A stretch of 64,000 nucleotides of DNA from positions 496,001 through 560,000 of the forward strand of contig CAWFLT010000006.1 of the NCBI GenBank assembly GCA_963816795.1, in the 5' to 3' direction. The DNA is from CAWFLT01 sp963816795 (GTDB lineage Bacteria; Acidobacteriota; Vicinamibacteria; Vicinamibacterales; SCN-69-37). A program made the position numbers and the translations under genes. The notes under the pieces were generated by a model. The model was not told where the DNA came from, did no database searches, and worked only from the letters and a program-made list of their open reading frames with translations. Shown here piece by piece: positions 24,790-33,509 of this stretch (position 1 is its first letter; each line of letters opens with the position of its first letter).

Positions 24790-26017
24790 CTACTGGTTCC
24801 GGAGCGCTTCGGCCGGATCGAGCCGGCCAGCCTGGCGCGACGGATAGATGGTGGCCAGGAGACACACGGCGAGCACCGAGACGACGACAATCACGACGTC
24901 GAGCGGCACGACTTTGAAGGGAATGTGCGTGATCTGGTAGACGTCGGCCTCCAGCTGGATCAGCTTGTAGCGGTCGGCGACGAAACACAGCGCGAGCCCG
25001 AGGATCGTGCCGACAGCCGTGCCGACAACACCGATCGTGGCGCCTTGCAGGACGAAGATGCGGCGGATCACGCGGGCCGGTGCGCCCATCGTGCGCAGGA
25101 TCGCGATGTCGCGGCTCTTCTCCATCACGAGGAGGACCAGCGACGCCACGATGTTGAGCGCGGCGACCATGACGATGAGCCCGATCGCAAGCGAAATGGC
25201 CGACCTTTTCCAGCCACAACGCCGAATACAGCGGGGCGTTGAGCTCGGTCCAGTCGTCCACCTGGTAGCCGACCCCAAGCTTCTCCTGCAGCGCGTCGCG
25301 CAACAGGGGCGCCTGATCGACCTGCTCGATCTTCAACTGGACGAGGTCCGGGCCCTCGCGCCCGAGCATCTGCTTCGCGGTCTCGATCGTGACGAAGATG
25401 TTCAACGAGTCCGTCTGGTAGAAGCCGAACTTCGCGATCCCGACGACCTTGAGCGCGCGCTGCTTGGGGGCGGCAAATCCCGGCCCGATCACCAATTGGG
25501 TCGTCGAGAGGTATACCGTGTCGCCCACCGACGCGCGCAAGAACCGCGCGAGCTCGGCGCCCAGGATGACGCCGTCCTGGTCGTCCGGCGACCGGTTCGC
25601 GAGCGCGTTCACGCTGCCGGATTGCATCGCCGACTGGATCTCGGTGACCTGCGGCTCGCGCGCCGGATCGATGCCCTTGATCTCGACCGGCTGGGTGTCC
25701 GCGGCGGATGATTCAATCAGGCCCTTGCCGACAACCGCCGGCGCCGCCCCGATGACGCCGGGCACCATCAGCGGCTTGATTTCCTCTTCGAGGTCAGCGC
25801 CGTAGTTGCCGGTCTTATAGACGTAGATGTGTGCCGTCGATCCGACAATCCGATCGCGCAATTCGCGCTGCACGCCGGTCATGAGCGCCAACGCGACAAT
25901 GACCGCCATCACGCCAACCGTCACGCCCAACATCGACACGCCCGAAATGAGCGAGATGAAGGCCTGACGTCGCCGAGCCGTCAGATAGCGCCGCGCGATA
26001 AACCACTCAAAGGACAT
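24790..26017 (-). CDS. lolC: Lipoprotein-releasing system permease LolC/LolE (apparent frameshift)
   Basis: This MacB/FtsX-type permease works with LolD. The N terminus MSFEWFIARRYLTARRRQAF, followed by ISLISGVSMLGVTVGVMAVI, is the standard LolC/E start and first membrane helix. A large periplasmic domain follows, then three C-terminal helices (SLAIGLIVMVAALNIVASLV, IGVVGTAVGTILGLALCFVA, VIVVVSVLAVCLLATIYPS) ending DPAEALRNQ. The frame shifts once near 25205, between the periplasmic domain and the second helix. Only one permease gene is present, so a LolF-like homodimer or a second copy elsewhere is implied. The repeat at 26019-26124 lies immediately upstream. Confidence 0.9.
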
Positions 26018-26018
26018 T

Positions 26019-26124
26019 GATCAATTTTTATTGATGATTGGTGATTGCATTGGGTATTGGTGATTGGTCATTGCATTGCCTCATTGCCTCATTGCCCCAT
26101 TGGCCCATTGGCTCATTGCTCGTG
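26019..26124. repeat. Low-GC array of ATTGGTG / ATTGCCTC units
   Basis: The lysS-lolC gap holds degenerate units reading GATGATTGGTGATTGCATT, then CATTGCCTCATTGCCTCATT and CCCATTGGCCCATTGGCTC. The period is 7-9 bp and the base composition is far lower in GC than the neighbours. The array runs directly into the 3' end of lysS. Confidence 0.85.
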
Positions 26125-27631
26125 CCCTTCACTCGCCAACGGTCGCATCAGCGGAAAGAGGATGACGTCGCGGATCGACGGGCTATTGGTGAGCAGCATG
26201 ACCAGCCGGTCGATGCCGATGCCCTCGCCGCCGGTCGGCGGCAGGCCGTACTCCAGCGCACGGACGTAGTCCTCGTCCATCTGGTGCGCTTCGGTGTCGC
26301 CGGCGGCGCGGTCCTTGAGCTGGTCTTCGAAACGGCGGCGTTGCTCGACCGGGTCATTCAGCTCGCTGAAGCCGTTGGCGATTTCGAATCCGCCGGCATA
26401 GAGCTCGAAGCGTTCGACGGTGTCGGGGTCGTCGGGGCGCTGCTTCGACAGCGGCGAGACCTCGGTCGGAAAGTCGTAGACGAACGTCGGCTGGATGAGC
26501 CGATCCTGCCAGAGCGCCTCGAAGATGCCAGCGGCGATGCGGCCGGCGCCGTGTGCCGGGGCGACCGTCATCCCGAGAGCGCTCGCCACGTTCGCCGCCT
26601 CACCGCGGTCGCGCAGCGAGGCGTCGGTCACCGGTCGGCTGAGGCGCTCGCTCGCCGCCTCGGCGGCGGCCTGACGAAGCGAGAGCCGGCGGAACGGCGC
26701 CGCAAATGAGAGCTGATGATCGCCGAACGGGAGCGTCGACCCCGCCGGCGACCTCGGTGGCGATCTCGGTCAGCAGTTCCTCGGTCAGTCGCATCAAGTG
26801 CTCGTAGTCGACGTACGCTTCGTAGAACTCCAGCATCGTGAACTCGGGGTTGTGCTGGGTCGAGATGCCCTCATTCCTGAAGTTACGGTTGATCTCGTAG
26901 ACACGTTCGAACCCGCCCACCGTGAGCCGTTTGAGATAGAGCTCGGGCGCAATGCGCAGGTACAGATCGAGATCGAGGGCGTTGTGGTGGGTGATGAACG
27001 GGCGGGCGAGCGCGCCGCCCGCGATCGGCTGCATCATCGGGGTCTCGACTTCGAGGAAACCGCGCCCGTTGAGGAAGCGCCGGATGCCGGCCACCACGCG
27101 CGCCCGGGCCTCGAACACCCGACGCGAATCGGGATTGACGATCAAATCGAGGTAGCGCTGCCGGTATCGTGTTTCGACATCGGTCAGGCCATGCCACTTC
27201 TCCGGCAGCGGAAGGAGACATTTCGCGAGCAGTTGCAGCCTCGCGGCCCAGACCGTCAACTCGTTGGTCTTGGTCCGGAAAACCCGCCCCTCGATGCCGA
27301 TGTGATCGCCAAAGTCGAGCAACTTGAAGACGTCGAAGTCGTGCGGCGAGAGCGAATCGGCCCGGACATACGCCTGCAGCCGCTGCAATCCGTCGGACAA
27401 CACCAGAAAGTTGGCCTTGCCAAACGACCGCATGCCGACAATCCGGCCGGCGACGCGAACGACCGGCTGGTCGGCCTCGAGCGCCTCACCGGTCGCACCG
27501 CCATGCGCCTCGACCACCTCTGAGAGCGTGGCGGTGCGGTCGAACCGGTTCGGGTACGCCGCGTCCCCCAGGCGCACGAGCTCTTCGAGCTTGGCGCGGC
27601 GCTGGGCTGCCTGTTCAACTTCGTTCGACAT
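26113..27631 (-). CDS. lysS: Lysyl-tRNA synthetase, class II (apparent frameshift)
   Basis: LysS charges tRNA-Lys. The N-terminal OB-fold (VVRVAGRIVGMRSFGKANFL) is followed by motif 1 (IRRFLNGRGFLEVETPMMQP), motif 2 (FERVYEINRNFRNEGIST with HNPEFTMLEFYEAY) and motif 3 (GEGIGIDRLVMLLTN). Motif 3 is in another frame; the switch lies near 26740, after ATEVAGGV. All class II motifs are intact, so an assembly error is more likely than inactivation. The ATG at 27631 lies 3 nt after the nusB stop. The last codons (ASEGHEQ) border the ATTGCC repeat array. Confidence 0.93.
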
Positions 27632-27634
27632 AAG

Positions 27635-28084
27635 TTACTGATCGTCCCCTGGGGCCTGGGCCTCGGGCCCTGGGCCTTCAAGTGCTTTTCTCACCGCATC
27701 GAGCACGCCGTTCACGAAGCGCGGCGAGTCGTCGGTGCCGTACGTGCGCGCCAGTTCAATCGCTTCGTTCAGCACGACGGCTGGCGGCGCCTCCGGATGC
27801 TGCAATTCCCACACGGCGACGCGCAGAATCAGGCGGTCAATCACGGCCAGGCGCTCGATGCGCCAGTTCTGAGTGTGCTCGGCGATCAAGCGGTCGAGAT
27901 CGGCGACGTCTGTCGCAACGCCGCGCACGAGCGCTGCAGTGAACGCACGAAACGTGTCGTCGGCCTCCAGGTGATGCTCGGCCCAGAACGTCTCGAGCGC
28001 GTCGGCCGGCGTGACCCGGCCGACCTCCCACAGGTAGAGCGCCTGAAGCGCGGCCGCCCGCGCCTGATGCCGGAGCTCACTCAT
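27635..28084 (-). CDS. nusB: Transcription antitermination protein NusB
   Basis: NusB binds boxA RNA together with NusE in rRNA antitermination. The 149-residue protein begins MSELRHQARAAALQALYLWE and has the family motifs ERLAVIDRLILRVAVWEL and PPAVVLNEAIELARTYG, then FVNGVLDAVRK. The C-terminal tail EGPGPEAQAPGDDQ is encoded by a GGGCCTGGG repeat (27637-27682) and is probably not part of the folded domain. The ATG overlaps the ribH stop (TGATG). The ribH-nusB pair is a common arrangement. Confidence 0.93.
   Translation of the reverse strand: MSELRHQARAAALQALYLWEVGRVTPADALETFWAEHHLEADDTFRAFTAALVRGVATDVADLDRLIAEHTQNWRIERLAVIDRLILRVAVWELQHPEAPPAVVLNEAIELARTYGTDDSPRFVNGVLDAVRKALEGPGPEAQAPGDDQ
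27637..27682. repeat. GGGCCTGGG-unit repeat inside the nusB 3' end
   Basis: GGGGCCTGGGCCTCGGGCCCTGG-like heptads form the last codons of nusB and run to the stop, close to the lysS start. The array has invaded, or been captured as, coding sequence. Confidence 0.55.
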
Positions 28085-28530
28085 CACAAAGCCGAATCGC
28101 CACCGTCGATCCGGGCATAGAGCGCGGCCATCTCAATCGCCGCAGCGGCGGCCTCCCGTCCCTTGTTGCCGGGACCCTCTCCCGCCCGCGCCAGCGCTTC
28201 GTCTGCCGTGTGGGTCGTCAGGACCCCAAACGCGATCGGCACACCGCTGTCCTGGGCGGCGCGCGTGATGCCGTGCGCGGCGGATTGGGCGATGTAATCG
28301 AAGTGCGGCGTCTCGCCACGAATCAAACAGCCCAGGCAGACGACGGCGGACCACTCGCCTGACTTCGCGACGCGCGCGGCCGCCTGCGCCAGTTCGTAGG
28401 CTCCGGGCACGAGAAAGGTCTGGACGTCATCGACCGCCAGACCGGCCTCGCGCAGCACTTCACGCGCGCCACGTTCGAGGCGGTCGGTGATGAAGGCGTG
28501 ATACGTCGAGACAATCAGGGCTATACGCAC
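28084..28530 (-). CDS. ribH: 6,7-dimethyl-8-ribityllumazine synthase
   Basis: RibH condenses 5-amino-6-ribitylaminouracil with dihydroxybutanone phosphate, the penultimate step of riboflavin synthesis. The 148-residue protein has the substrate-binding FLVPGAYELAQAAARVAKSG and VVCLGCLIRGETPHFDYIAQ, then PIAFGVLTTHTADEALARAG with the catalytic His region. The start is GTG at 28530 (MRIALIVSTYHAFITDRLE). The open frame upstream lies within the crotonase gene and is not credible. It overlaps nusB by 1 nt. Confidence 0.93.
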   Translation of the reverse strand: MRIALIVSTYHAFITDRLERGAREVLREAGLAVDDVQTFLVPGAYELAQAAARVAKSGEWSAVVCLGCLIRGETPHFDYIAQSAAHGITRAAQDSGVPIAFGVLTTHTADEALARAGEGPGNKGREAAAAAIEMAALYARIDGGDSAL

Positions 28531-28537
28531 CCCGCAC

Positions 28538-29320
28538 CTATTTGCCTTTGAACTCGGGCTTCCGCTTCTCGAGAAAGGCGCGCGTGCCTTCGCGCATGTC
28601 CTCCGTCGTCGAGACGAGCCCGAAGAGCGTGGCCTCGTAGTCCTCGGCGTCCTCGAACGACATGTCCAGTCCGCCGGCGACGGCCTCGAGCAGGTACCGC
28701 ACAGCCACCGGCGCCTTGGCAGCGAGCTCGTGCGCCAACGCGCGCGCGTCGGCGAGCAACTGCGCAGCCGGCACGACGCGGTTGACGAGGCCAATGCGAA
28801 AGGCCTCCTCAGCGCCAATCTGCCGCCCGGTCAGCAGCAGCTCCATCGCCCGGCCGCGGCCGACCAGCCGCGGCAAACGCTGCGATCCCGCATATCCGGG
28901 AATCAATCCGAGGTTGATCTCAGGCTGGCCGAATTTCGCGTTGTCCGCAGCGAGCCGGATCGTGCAGGCCATCGCCAGCTCGCAACCGCCGCCGAGCGCG
29001 AACCCGTTGACGGCAGCGATCACCGGAAGGCGCGACCGTTCGAGATGATCGAAGATCCGCTGACCGGCGCGCGCATGCTCGCGCCCGCCGATCGGCGTCT
29101 GCACGGCGAGCTCGTTGATGTCGGCGCCGGCGACGAACGACTTCTCGCCCGCCCCAGTCAGGACGATGACACGAACCGTGGCGTCCTGCTCGGCCGACGT
29201 CAGGAGAGCATCGAGCTCGGCGAGCGTGGCGCCATTGAGCGCGTTCAAGACCTTCGGCCGATTGATGGTCACGACCAGTACGGCGCCGTCGCGCTCGACC
29301 AGCAGGTTCTCGAAAGCCAT
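28538..29320 (-). CDS. Enoyl-CoA hydratase/isomerase family protein (crotonase)
   Basis: This 260-residue crotonase-fold protein has the oxyanion-hole motifs AGADINELAVQ near residue 62 and VNGFALGGGCELAMACTIR near residue 98, and the two hydratase glutamates in GGCELA and GQPEINLGLIPGYAGSQRL. These are the residues used by 3-hydroxybutyryl-CoA dehydratase-type enzymes, so water addition to short-chain enoyl-CoA is likely. The exact substrate cannot be read from sequence. It is followed by ribH after 7 nt. A perfect TATAAT lies 9 nt before the ATG, so the transcript may be nearly leaderless. Confidence 0.9.
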   Translation of the reverse strand: MAFENLLVERDGAVLVVTINRPKVLNALNGATLAELDALLTSAEQDATVRVIVLTGAGEKSFVAGADINELAVQTPIGGREHARAGQRIFDHLERSRLPVIAAVNGFALGGGCELAMACTIRLAADNAKFGQPEINLGLIPGYAGSQRLPRLVGRGRAMELLLTGRQIGAEEAFRIGLVNRVVPAAQLLADARALAHELAAKAPVAVRYLLEAVAGGLDMSFEDAEDYEATLFGLVSTTEDMREGTRAFLEKRKPEFKGK

Positions 29321-29329
29321 ATCCGGCTG

Positions 29330-29335
29330 ATTATA
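29330..29335 (-). promoter_or_regulatory. -10 element of the crotonase gene (nearly leaderless)
   Basis: A perfect TATAAT on the minus strand lies 9 nt upstream of the ATG at 29320. Transcription would begin about 3 nt before or at the start codon, and no Shine-Dalgarno sequence is visible. It overlaps the 3' end of the vanZ-like gene. Confidence 0.5.
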
Positions 29336-29724
29336 CGTCGCGGGTTCGGCGGCGATCGCGCATCCAGCGCCAGGCGAGGACGACAGGCCGCACCGGCGAC
29401 CGCTCCGGCGAAGTCGGCGACGATGTCATCCAACGCCGGAGAACGACCGGGGACGAACCGCTGATGCAGTTCATCGGTCGCGCCGTAGGCCGTGCTGAAG
29501 ACGGTCGCCCATGCCGCGCTGGAGATCGTCACGCCGGCCCAGCGGCCCGAAGCGCGTGCGAAGAGGACGAGCATCGAGAGCAGCCCGTAGCCGAGGAAGT
29601 GTCCGGTCTTGTCGCTGATGCCACCCGGCAGGGACGTGAGGTTTGGAAGACTCGAGGCAAAGAAGATCGCCGCCATCTGCGCCAGCGCCGGCAACCAGAT
29701 CAGGAACCGCCGCGCGTCAGCCAA
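29331..29724 (-). CDS. VanZ-like membrane protein (apparent frameshift near 3' end)
   Basis: This small protein has four or so membrane segments: FLIWLPALAQMAAIFFASSL, the GHFLGYGLLSMLVLFARAS segment and AGVTISSAAWATVFSTAYGA. They are followed by the VanZ motif TDELHQRFVPGRSPALDDIVAD. The family is named after a teicoplanin-resistance accessory protein, but most members have unknown function. In the given frame it would run 51 nt into the crotonase gene. A one-base shift near 29390 instead gives a basic tail (WRWMRDRRRTRDV) and a TAA just before crotonase, which is more plausible. It overlaps the next small gene by 8 nt. Confidence 0.75.
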
Positions 29725-29890
29725 AGGCGAAATACATCACCCAGCCGAGGCCATACGCGCCGACGACGAGCGCGGTAAAAATGCGCCCGGCCAGCCGGTA
29801 CTGCGCTTGCGGATCATCACGGAGCAGCACGCCGAAGACTGTGGACACGGCGGCCGCGAAGAGAATCATGACGCCGAGATGCGTGGTCAT
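29717..29890 (-). CDS. Small two-helix membrane protein, unknown function
   Basis: This 57-residue protein has two hydrophobic segments, MILFAAAVSTVFGVLL and IFTALVVGAYGLGWVMYFAF, joined by a polar turn (RDDPQAQYRLAGR). The ATG overlaps the stop of the upstream membrane gene (TGATG) and its 3' end overlaps vanZ, so it is translationally coupled on both sides. No family was recognised. Confidence 0.7.
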   Translation of the reverse strand: MTTHLGVMILFAAAVSTVFGVLLRDDPQAQYRLAGRIFTALVVGAYGLGWVMYFAFG

Positions 29891-30318
29891 CAGCCCTTGC
29901 GTCCCCGGGCGAAGTCCACCGCGTCGAGCACGACGAGCGCGTTCAAGAGGCCGCTCACGATCAGGAAGGTGTTGCCGTACTCGTAGGTCACGGCCACGAC
30001 GTTGCCGACCCCCTTGCCGGTCATCGCCGCGAGCACGCGCGGAAGCGCGATCGCCCACTCGGCCGACGCGGCGAGAAAGACGAGCGGCTCGCTCATCTGA
30101 AACGGGAACAAGCGGCCGTCGAATCCGAGACCGATGACGAACATGCCGATGAGGATGACGAAGAAGATCGCGCCCTTGCGGTGCTGGCCGACCATCAGAT
30201 GACCGGCGCCGGGAACGAGCCAGGCCAGCAGACCGACGGCCACCGCGCTCGTCCGCGGGGCGGTCGCCTCCTGGGCTGGTTTGCCGACGATGTCGGCGGA
30301 CTTGCTCGGTGGAGTCAT
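29890..30318 (-). CDS. Membrane protein of unknown function (resembles DUF6677)
   Basis: This 142-residue protein has an N-terminal polar stretch, then GLLAWLVPGAGHLMVGQHRK, a motif seen in small integral membrane proteins with a WLVPGxGH signature, then IFFVILIGMFVIGLGFDGR and further helices up to NTFLIVSGLLNALVVLDAVD. It belongs to a coupled string of five membrane protein genes. ATG 30318 is chosen because the open frame upstream to 30390 lies in the 3' end of the DUF2085 gene. The function is unknown and the DUF6677 match is from memory. Confidence 0.65.
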   Translation of the reverse strand: MTPPSKSADIVGKPAQEATAPRTSAVAVGLLAWLVPGAGHLMVGQHRKGAIFFVILIGMFVIGLGFDGRLFPFQMSEPLVFLAASAEWAIALPRVLAAMTGKGVGNVVAVTYEYGNTFLIVSGLLNALVVLDAVDFARGRKG

Positions 30319-30328
30319 CTGCGGCAGT

Positions 30329-30773
30329 TTATCCGACTTGCCGGAACGTTCCGGCCATCCGAACGACGCCATACGCCACCATGGCGCCAAGCGGCAGCGC
30401 GGCGAGCGCCCGCGCGGCGTTCGAGATCGGCGCGAGGTGCAGCCATTCGAGGGCGAGTGTCACGGCGGTCGGGATGGCCGCCGCGACGATCCACGGCACG
30501 AGCGACGGGGACTGGCCGCCGGCGCCTCACGGCCGCCATCGCGACGATGGCGCCCAGTGGCGCCGCCAGGTACAGGCCGCTGCACCTGGCACACACCGGC
30601 CACTGGACGTGGGCGGTCCGGAACGATCGATCGGGCCGCTGATGACAAACGCGGGAGGCGGCGAGATACACGATGCCGGCAAACGCGGGCGCCGCCTGCG
30701 AGACGCGCGACGTCGCTGCCGCCGTCAACGTGATCGGCCAGACGAGCGACAGCACGACGAGCAGCTTTACCAT
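30329..30773 (-). CDS. DUF2085-type membrane protein (apparent frameshift)
   Basis: The N-terminal membrane helix MVKLLVVLSLVWPITLTAA is followed by the family motif SRVCHQRPDRSFRTAHVQWP and CARCSGLYLAAPLGAIV, which carries His and Cys residues that may bind a metal. A one-base shift near 30515 restores the expected C-terminal helices (SLVPWIVAAAIPTAVTLALE, ALAALPLGAMVAYGVVR) and a stop next to the following gene. The start overlaps the stop of the upstream membrane gene. Members of this family are uncharacterised. Confidence 0.75.
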
Positions 30774-31472
30774 CCGGCCAGGCCCTTGAGCAGCACGGCC
30801 CAGGTCGGCGCGAGCGCCCATTTGAGCAGGACATCAACGAGGAGCAGCGCCGCACCGAGCATCAGCCATCGCCGCTCTGCGACCAGCGAATACGGAAACC
30901 GTCTGACGCGCGACAGCAGCCACGCCCGAGAGCACGACGCCGAGGATCACGAAGCCAGTCACCCGGATGACGGCCCAGGGATGCCAGCCCATCACCGCCG
31001 ACGCGACGGGATGCGCGCTCGTCGCCGCCATCGCGCCGACATACTCGCCCATCTGATTCATGAGCGCCGCACCCATCGGCATCGACAGGACACCGGCCGT
31101 CGCCACCGACGCGACGGTGAAGACGACGGCATGCGCCGCATGCCGCGGCACGAAGACGGCGGGCGAGCTCTCCGGCCCGATGCCGGTGCGCACCCACTGA
31201 ATCATCTCGTCTCGGTACGACGCGCGCAGGAACAGGTCTCCCCCATCGGCCCGGCGCGACCATCCGCTCGCGGCCATGACGGTGGAGACGACGGCGAGCG
31301 TCAGCGCCCAGATCAGCATCACCGCGATCGCCTGCCGCGTGCGACCGCGCCCGAGCTCCACCGCCATCCGCCACCAGGCGACCGCGGCATTCAGACACGG
31401 CACGAGCACCGGCTGCCCGATCATCCAGCCGATCGCGTAGGACACGACGGTGGCGACGGGGATCAGGAGCAT
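30767..31472 (-). CDS. Polytopic membrane protein of unknown function (apparent frameshift)
   Basis: The protein begins MLLIPVATVVSYAIGWMIGQ and has six or so predicted helices, including QAIAVMLIWALTLAVVSTVM, HAVVFTVASVATAGVLSMPM and VIRVTGFVILGVVLSGVAA. A one-base shift near 30895 gives a last helix LMLGAALLLVDVLLKWAL and a TAA that overlaps the next ATG, which is the coupling seen elsewhere in this string. No family was recognised. ATG 31472 lies just inside the edge of a large intergenic palindromic repeat. Confidence 0.6.
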
Positions 31473-31484
31473 GGCGCTCAGTGC

Positions 31485-31700
31485 TGGGCATTCATCGATA
31501 ATGGCCAATCGGCAATCGGCAATGGCAGAGACATCGACAATCGACAATCGCGATTGGCCATCGATAATCGATTAATCGATTCGACGGTCGAATCGGCAAT
31601 TGCCAAATCGATCGATCGCCAAATTGGCAATCGACCATCGGGATTTGGCAATTGCCGATGTCTTTGACATGCACATTGCCGATTGTCAATTGTCGATGAA
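31485..31700. repeat. Dispersed palindromic repeat, family with GATTGCC units (copy 1)
   Basis: This low-GC stretch of about 215 bp is built from ATCGGCA/GATTGCC-type units. The ends (CATTCATCGATAAT near 31488 and ATTGTCGATGAATG near 31687) are inverted, so the element can fold on itself. On the minus strand it contains GATGTCTCTGCCATTGC, which is also present at 39640 and, with two changes, near 57970. It fills the gap between the PfkB kinase 3' end and the membrane protein. Confidence 0.88.
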
Positions 31701-31703
31701 TGC

Positions 31704-32639
31704 CTACAGCTTCCACTCTCCAAAATGCTCCTCATACCGCGCCCGAAAGTCCGCCAGCGTGTAGGCGTGCGCCTGGCCGCCAAGGTGCTCGAGGGCATAG
31801 GTCGCGGCGACGCTGCCGAGCCGGCCGCAGGTCTCGAGATCGGCGCCGTGCGCCAGCCCCTTCATCAGGCCGCCGCGATAGGCGTCGCCGACTCCGGTCG
31901 GATCGGCGATGACTTTGGGCGTCACCGCGGGCACGTCGACGCGCGACGCGCCTCGATACAGACTGGACCCGTGTTCGCCACGGGTGACGACCAGCGTCGA
32001 CGCGCGCTCGAGGATCTCGGTCTCGCCGAGACCGGTCTTTTCACGGATCAGCTCGAGCTCGTAGTCGTTGCAGATCACGAGCGCAGCGCCACGGAGGCCG
32101 TCCGCGAGCTCGTCGCCCGACATCCGTGCGCACTGCTGGCCCGGATCCCAGATGAACGGCAACGACAACGTCCGGCACTCGTCCGCGTACTGAGTCATGG
32201 CGGCGGGATCGTTGGGAGAAATAATCGCGAGGCCGACTTCGCCGGCGGTGCGAAACGAGAGCTCGGCCGCGTGGGCCATCGCCCCGGTGTAGAACGACGC
32301 AATCTGATTGTTGGCCGAGTCGGTACTGCAGAAGAACGACGCCGTGAACTTCTCGCCGACCTCCTGGACGAGCGAGGTGTCGATCCCCGCCGCCTCGAGC
32401 CAGCGCCGGTACTCGGCGAAGTCCTGGCCGGCAGTCGCCATCAGCACGGGCCGTTCGCCGAGCAGGGCCAGCGTGTAGGCGATGTTCGGCGCGCAGCCGC
32501 CACGCCGCTTGTCCATGCTGTCGACGAGAAAGCTGAGGCTGACTCTCGAAAAGTGCTCCGGCAGGAAGTGGTCCGTGAACTTCCCGGGGAACGACATCAA
32601 ATAGTCGTAGGCGATCGAACCGGTCACGATGAGTCGCAT
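31704..32639 (-). CDS. PfkB-family carbohydrate/nucleoside kinase (adenosine kinase-like)
   Basis: This 311-residue ribokinase-fold kinase has GGCAPNIAYTLALLGERP near residue 48 (substrate site), NDYELELIREKTG, VVTRGEHGSSLY and the C-terminal ATP/catalytic motif DPTGVGDAYRGG with the catalytic Asp. It is directly downstream of MTA phosphorylase and close relatives are annotated as adenosine kinase-like, so phosphorylation of adenosine or a related nucleoside is likely but unproven. ATG 32639 was chosen; an alternative GTG at 32645 abuts the mtnP stop. The frame is intact. Confidence 0.85.
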   Translation of the reverse strand: MRLIVTGSIAYDYLMSFPGKFTDHFLPEHFSRVSLSFLVDSMDKRRGGCAPNIAYTLALLGERPVLMATAGQDFAEYRRWLEAAGIDTSLVQEVGEKFTASFFCSTDSANNQIASFYTGAMAHAAELSFRTAGEVGLAIISPNDPAAMTQYADECRTLSLPFIWDPGQQCARMSGDELADGLRGAALVICNDYELELIREKTGLGETEILERASTLVVTRGEHGSSLYRGASRVDVPAVTPKVIADPTGVGDAYRGGLMKGLAHGADLETCGRLGSVAATYALEHLGGQAHAYTLADFRARYEEHFGEWKL

Positions 32640-32645
32640 GGGCAC

Positions 32646-33509
32646 CTAAGGTGAAGTCAGATACTTGCCGATGATGGGTTGAAGGCGCGTCCTGGCTGAC
32701 TGAGGCACGGCATCGGGACGCGTGATGATCGCCGTCGCCAGGGCGCGGGCACACTCGCACGTCCGCTCGATCGGGAGCTGCTCGACCGCGTGTGCAATCA
32801 CCTGCTGCGCCGTCCTCGCGTTCTGCATCAGGTTGGCGACGATCATCTCGACCGTCACCGAGTCGTGATCGGGATGCCAGCAGTCGTAGTCGGTCACGAG
32901 CGCGATCGTCGTGTAGCAGATCTCCGCCTCGCGTGCGAGCTTGGCTTCCTGCAGGTTCGTCATGCCGATGATGTCGAACCCCGAGGCACGGTACGCGTTG
33001 GATTCGGCAACGGTCGAGAACTGCGGTCCCTCCATACAGACGTAGGTCCCGCCACGATGCACTGACGCACCGGCCCGCGTCGCGGCGTCATAGGCGATCG
33101 CGCTCAGGGGACCGCAGAACGGATGCGCGAACCCGACGTGCGCCACCAGACCGTCGCCAAAGAACGTGCTGACGCGCCCGCGCGTGCGATCGTAGAACTG
33201 ATCCGGGATCACGAGATCGAGCGGCTTGTAGTCGGCACGCAGGCTGCCCACGGCGCTCGCCGACAGGATCCATTCGACGCCCAGCACCTTGAAGCCGTAG
33301 AGGTTGGCGCGGAAGTTCAATTCAGACGGCAGCAGCCGATGGCCGTGCCCGTGCCGCGCCAGAAACGCCACGCGCCGCCCGCGCAGCGTCGCCAGCACGT
33401 ACGGGCCGGACGGTGGACCGAACGGCGTCTCGACGGTCCGTTCTTCGCGATCGGTCAACTCCGCCATGTCGTACAGTCCGGAGCCGCCGATGATGCCGAT
33501 GGAGGTCAT
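32646..33509 (-). CDS. mtnP: S-methyl-5'-thioadenosine phosphorylase
   Basis: MTAP cleaves methylthioadenosine to adenine and methylthioribose-1-phosphate in methionine salvage. The 287-residue protein has GIIGGSGLYDMAELTD at the N terminus, the phosphate/ribose site ARHGHGHRLLPSELNFRAN, GGTYVCMEGPQFSTVAES and the base-binding EICYTTIALVTDYDCWH. The DYD arrangement favours adenine-containing substrates. The ATG at 33509 overlaps the intended stop of the metallo-hydrolase upstream, and the PfkB kinase follows directly. MTA is also a by-product of radical SAM and polyamine chemistry. Confidence 0.94.
   Translation of the reverse strand: MTSIGIIGGSGLYDMAELTDREERTVETPFGPPSGPYVLATLRGRRVAFLARHGHGHRLLPSELNFRANLYGFKVLGVEWILSASAVGSLRADYKPLDLVIPDQFYDRTRGRVSTFFGDGLVAHVGFAHPFCGPLSAIAYDAATRAGASVHRGGTYVCMEGPQFSTVAESNAYRASGFDIIGMTNLQEAKLAREAEICYTTIALVTDYDCWHPDHDSVTVEMIVANLMQNARTAQQVIAHAVEQLPIERTCECARALATAIITRPDAVPQSARTRLQPIIGKYLTSP

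Noticed and set aside
24119..26017. A single long frame joining LolC/E and LolD, suggesting a permease-ATPase fusion
   Set aside because: The permease continues in another frame to its proper C terminus at 24790 and LolD has its own ATG at 24787; the joined frame arises from an indel near 25205.
31485..31700. Possible CRISPR array because of many short repeats
   Set aside because: Units are 7-10 bp, degenerate and without regular unique spacers; there are no cas genes in the window.
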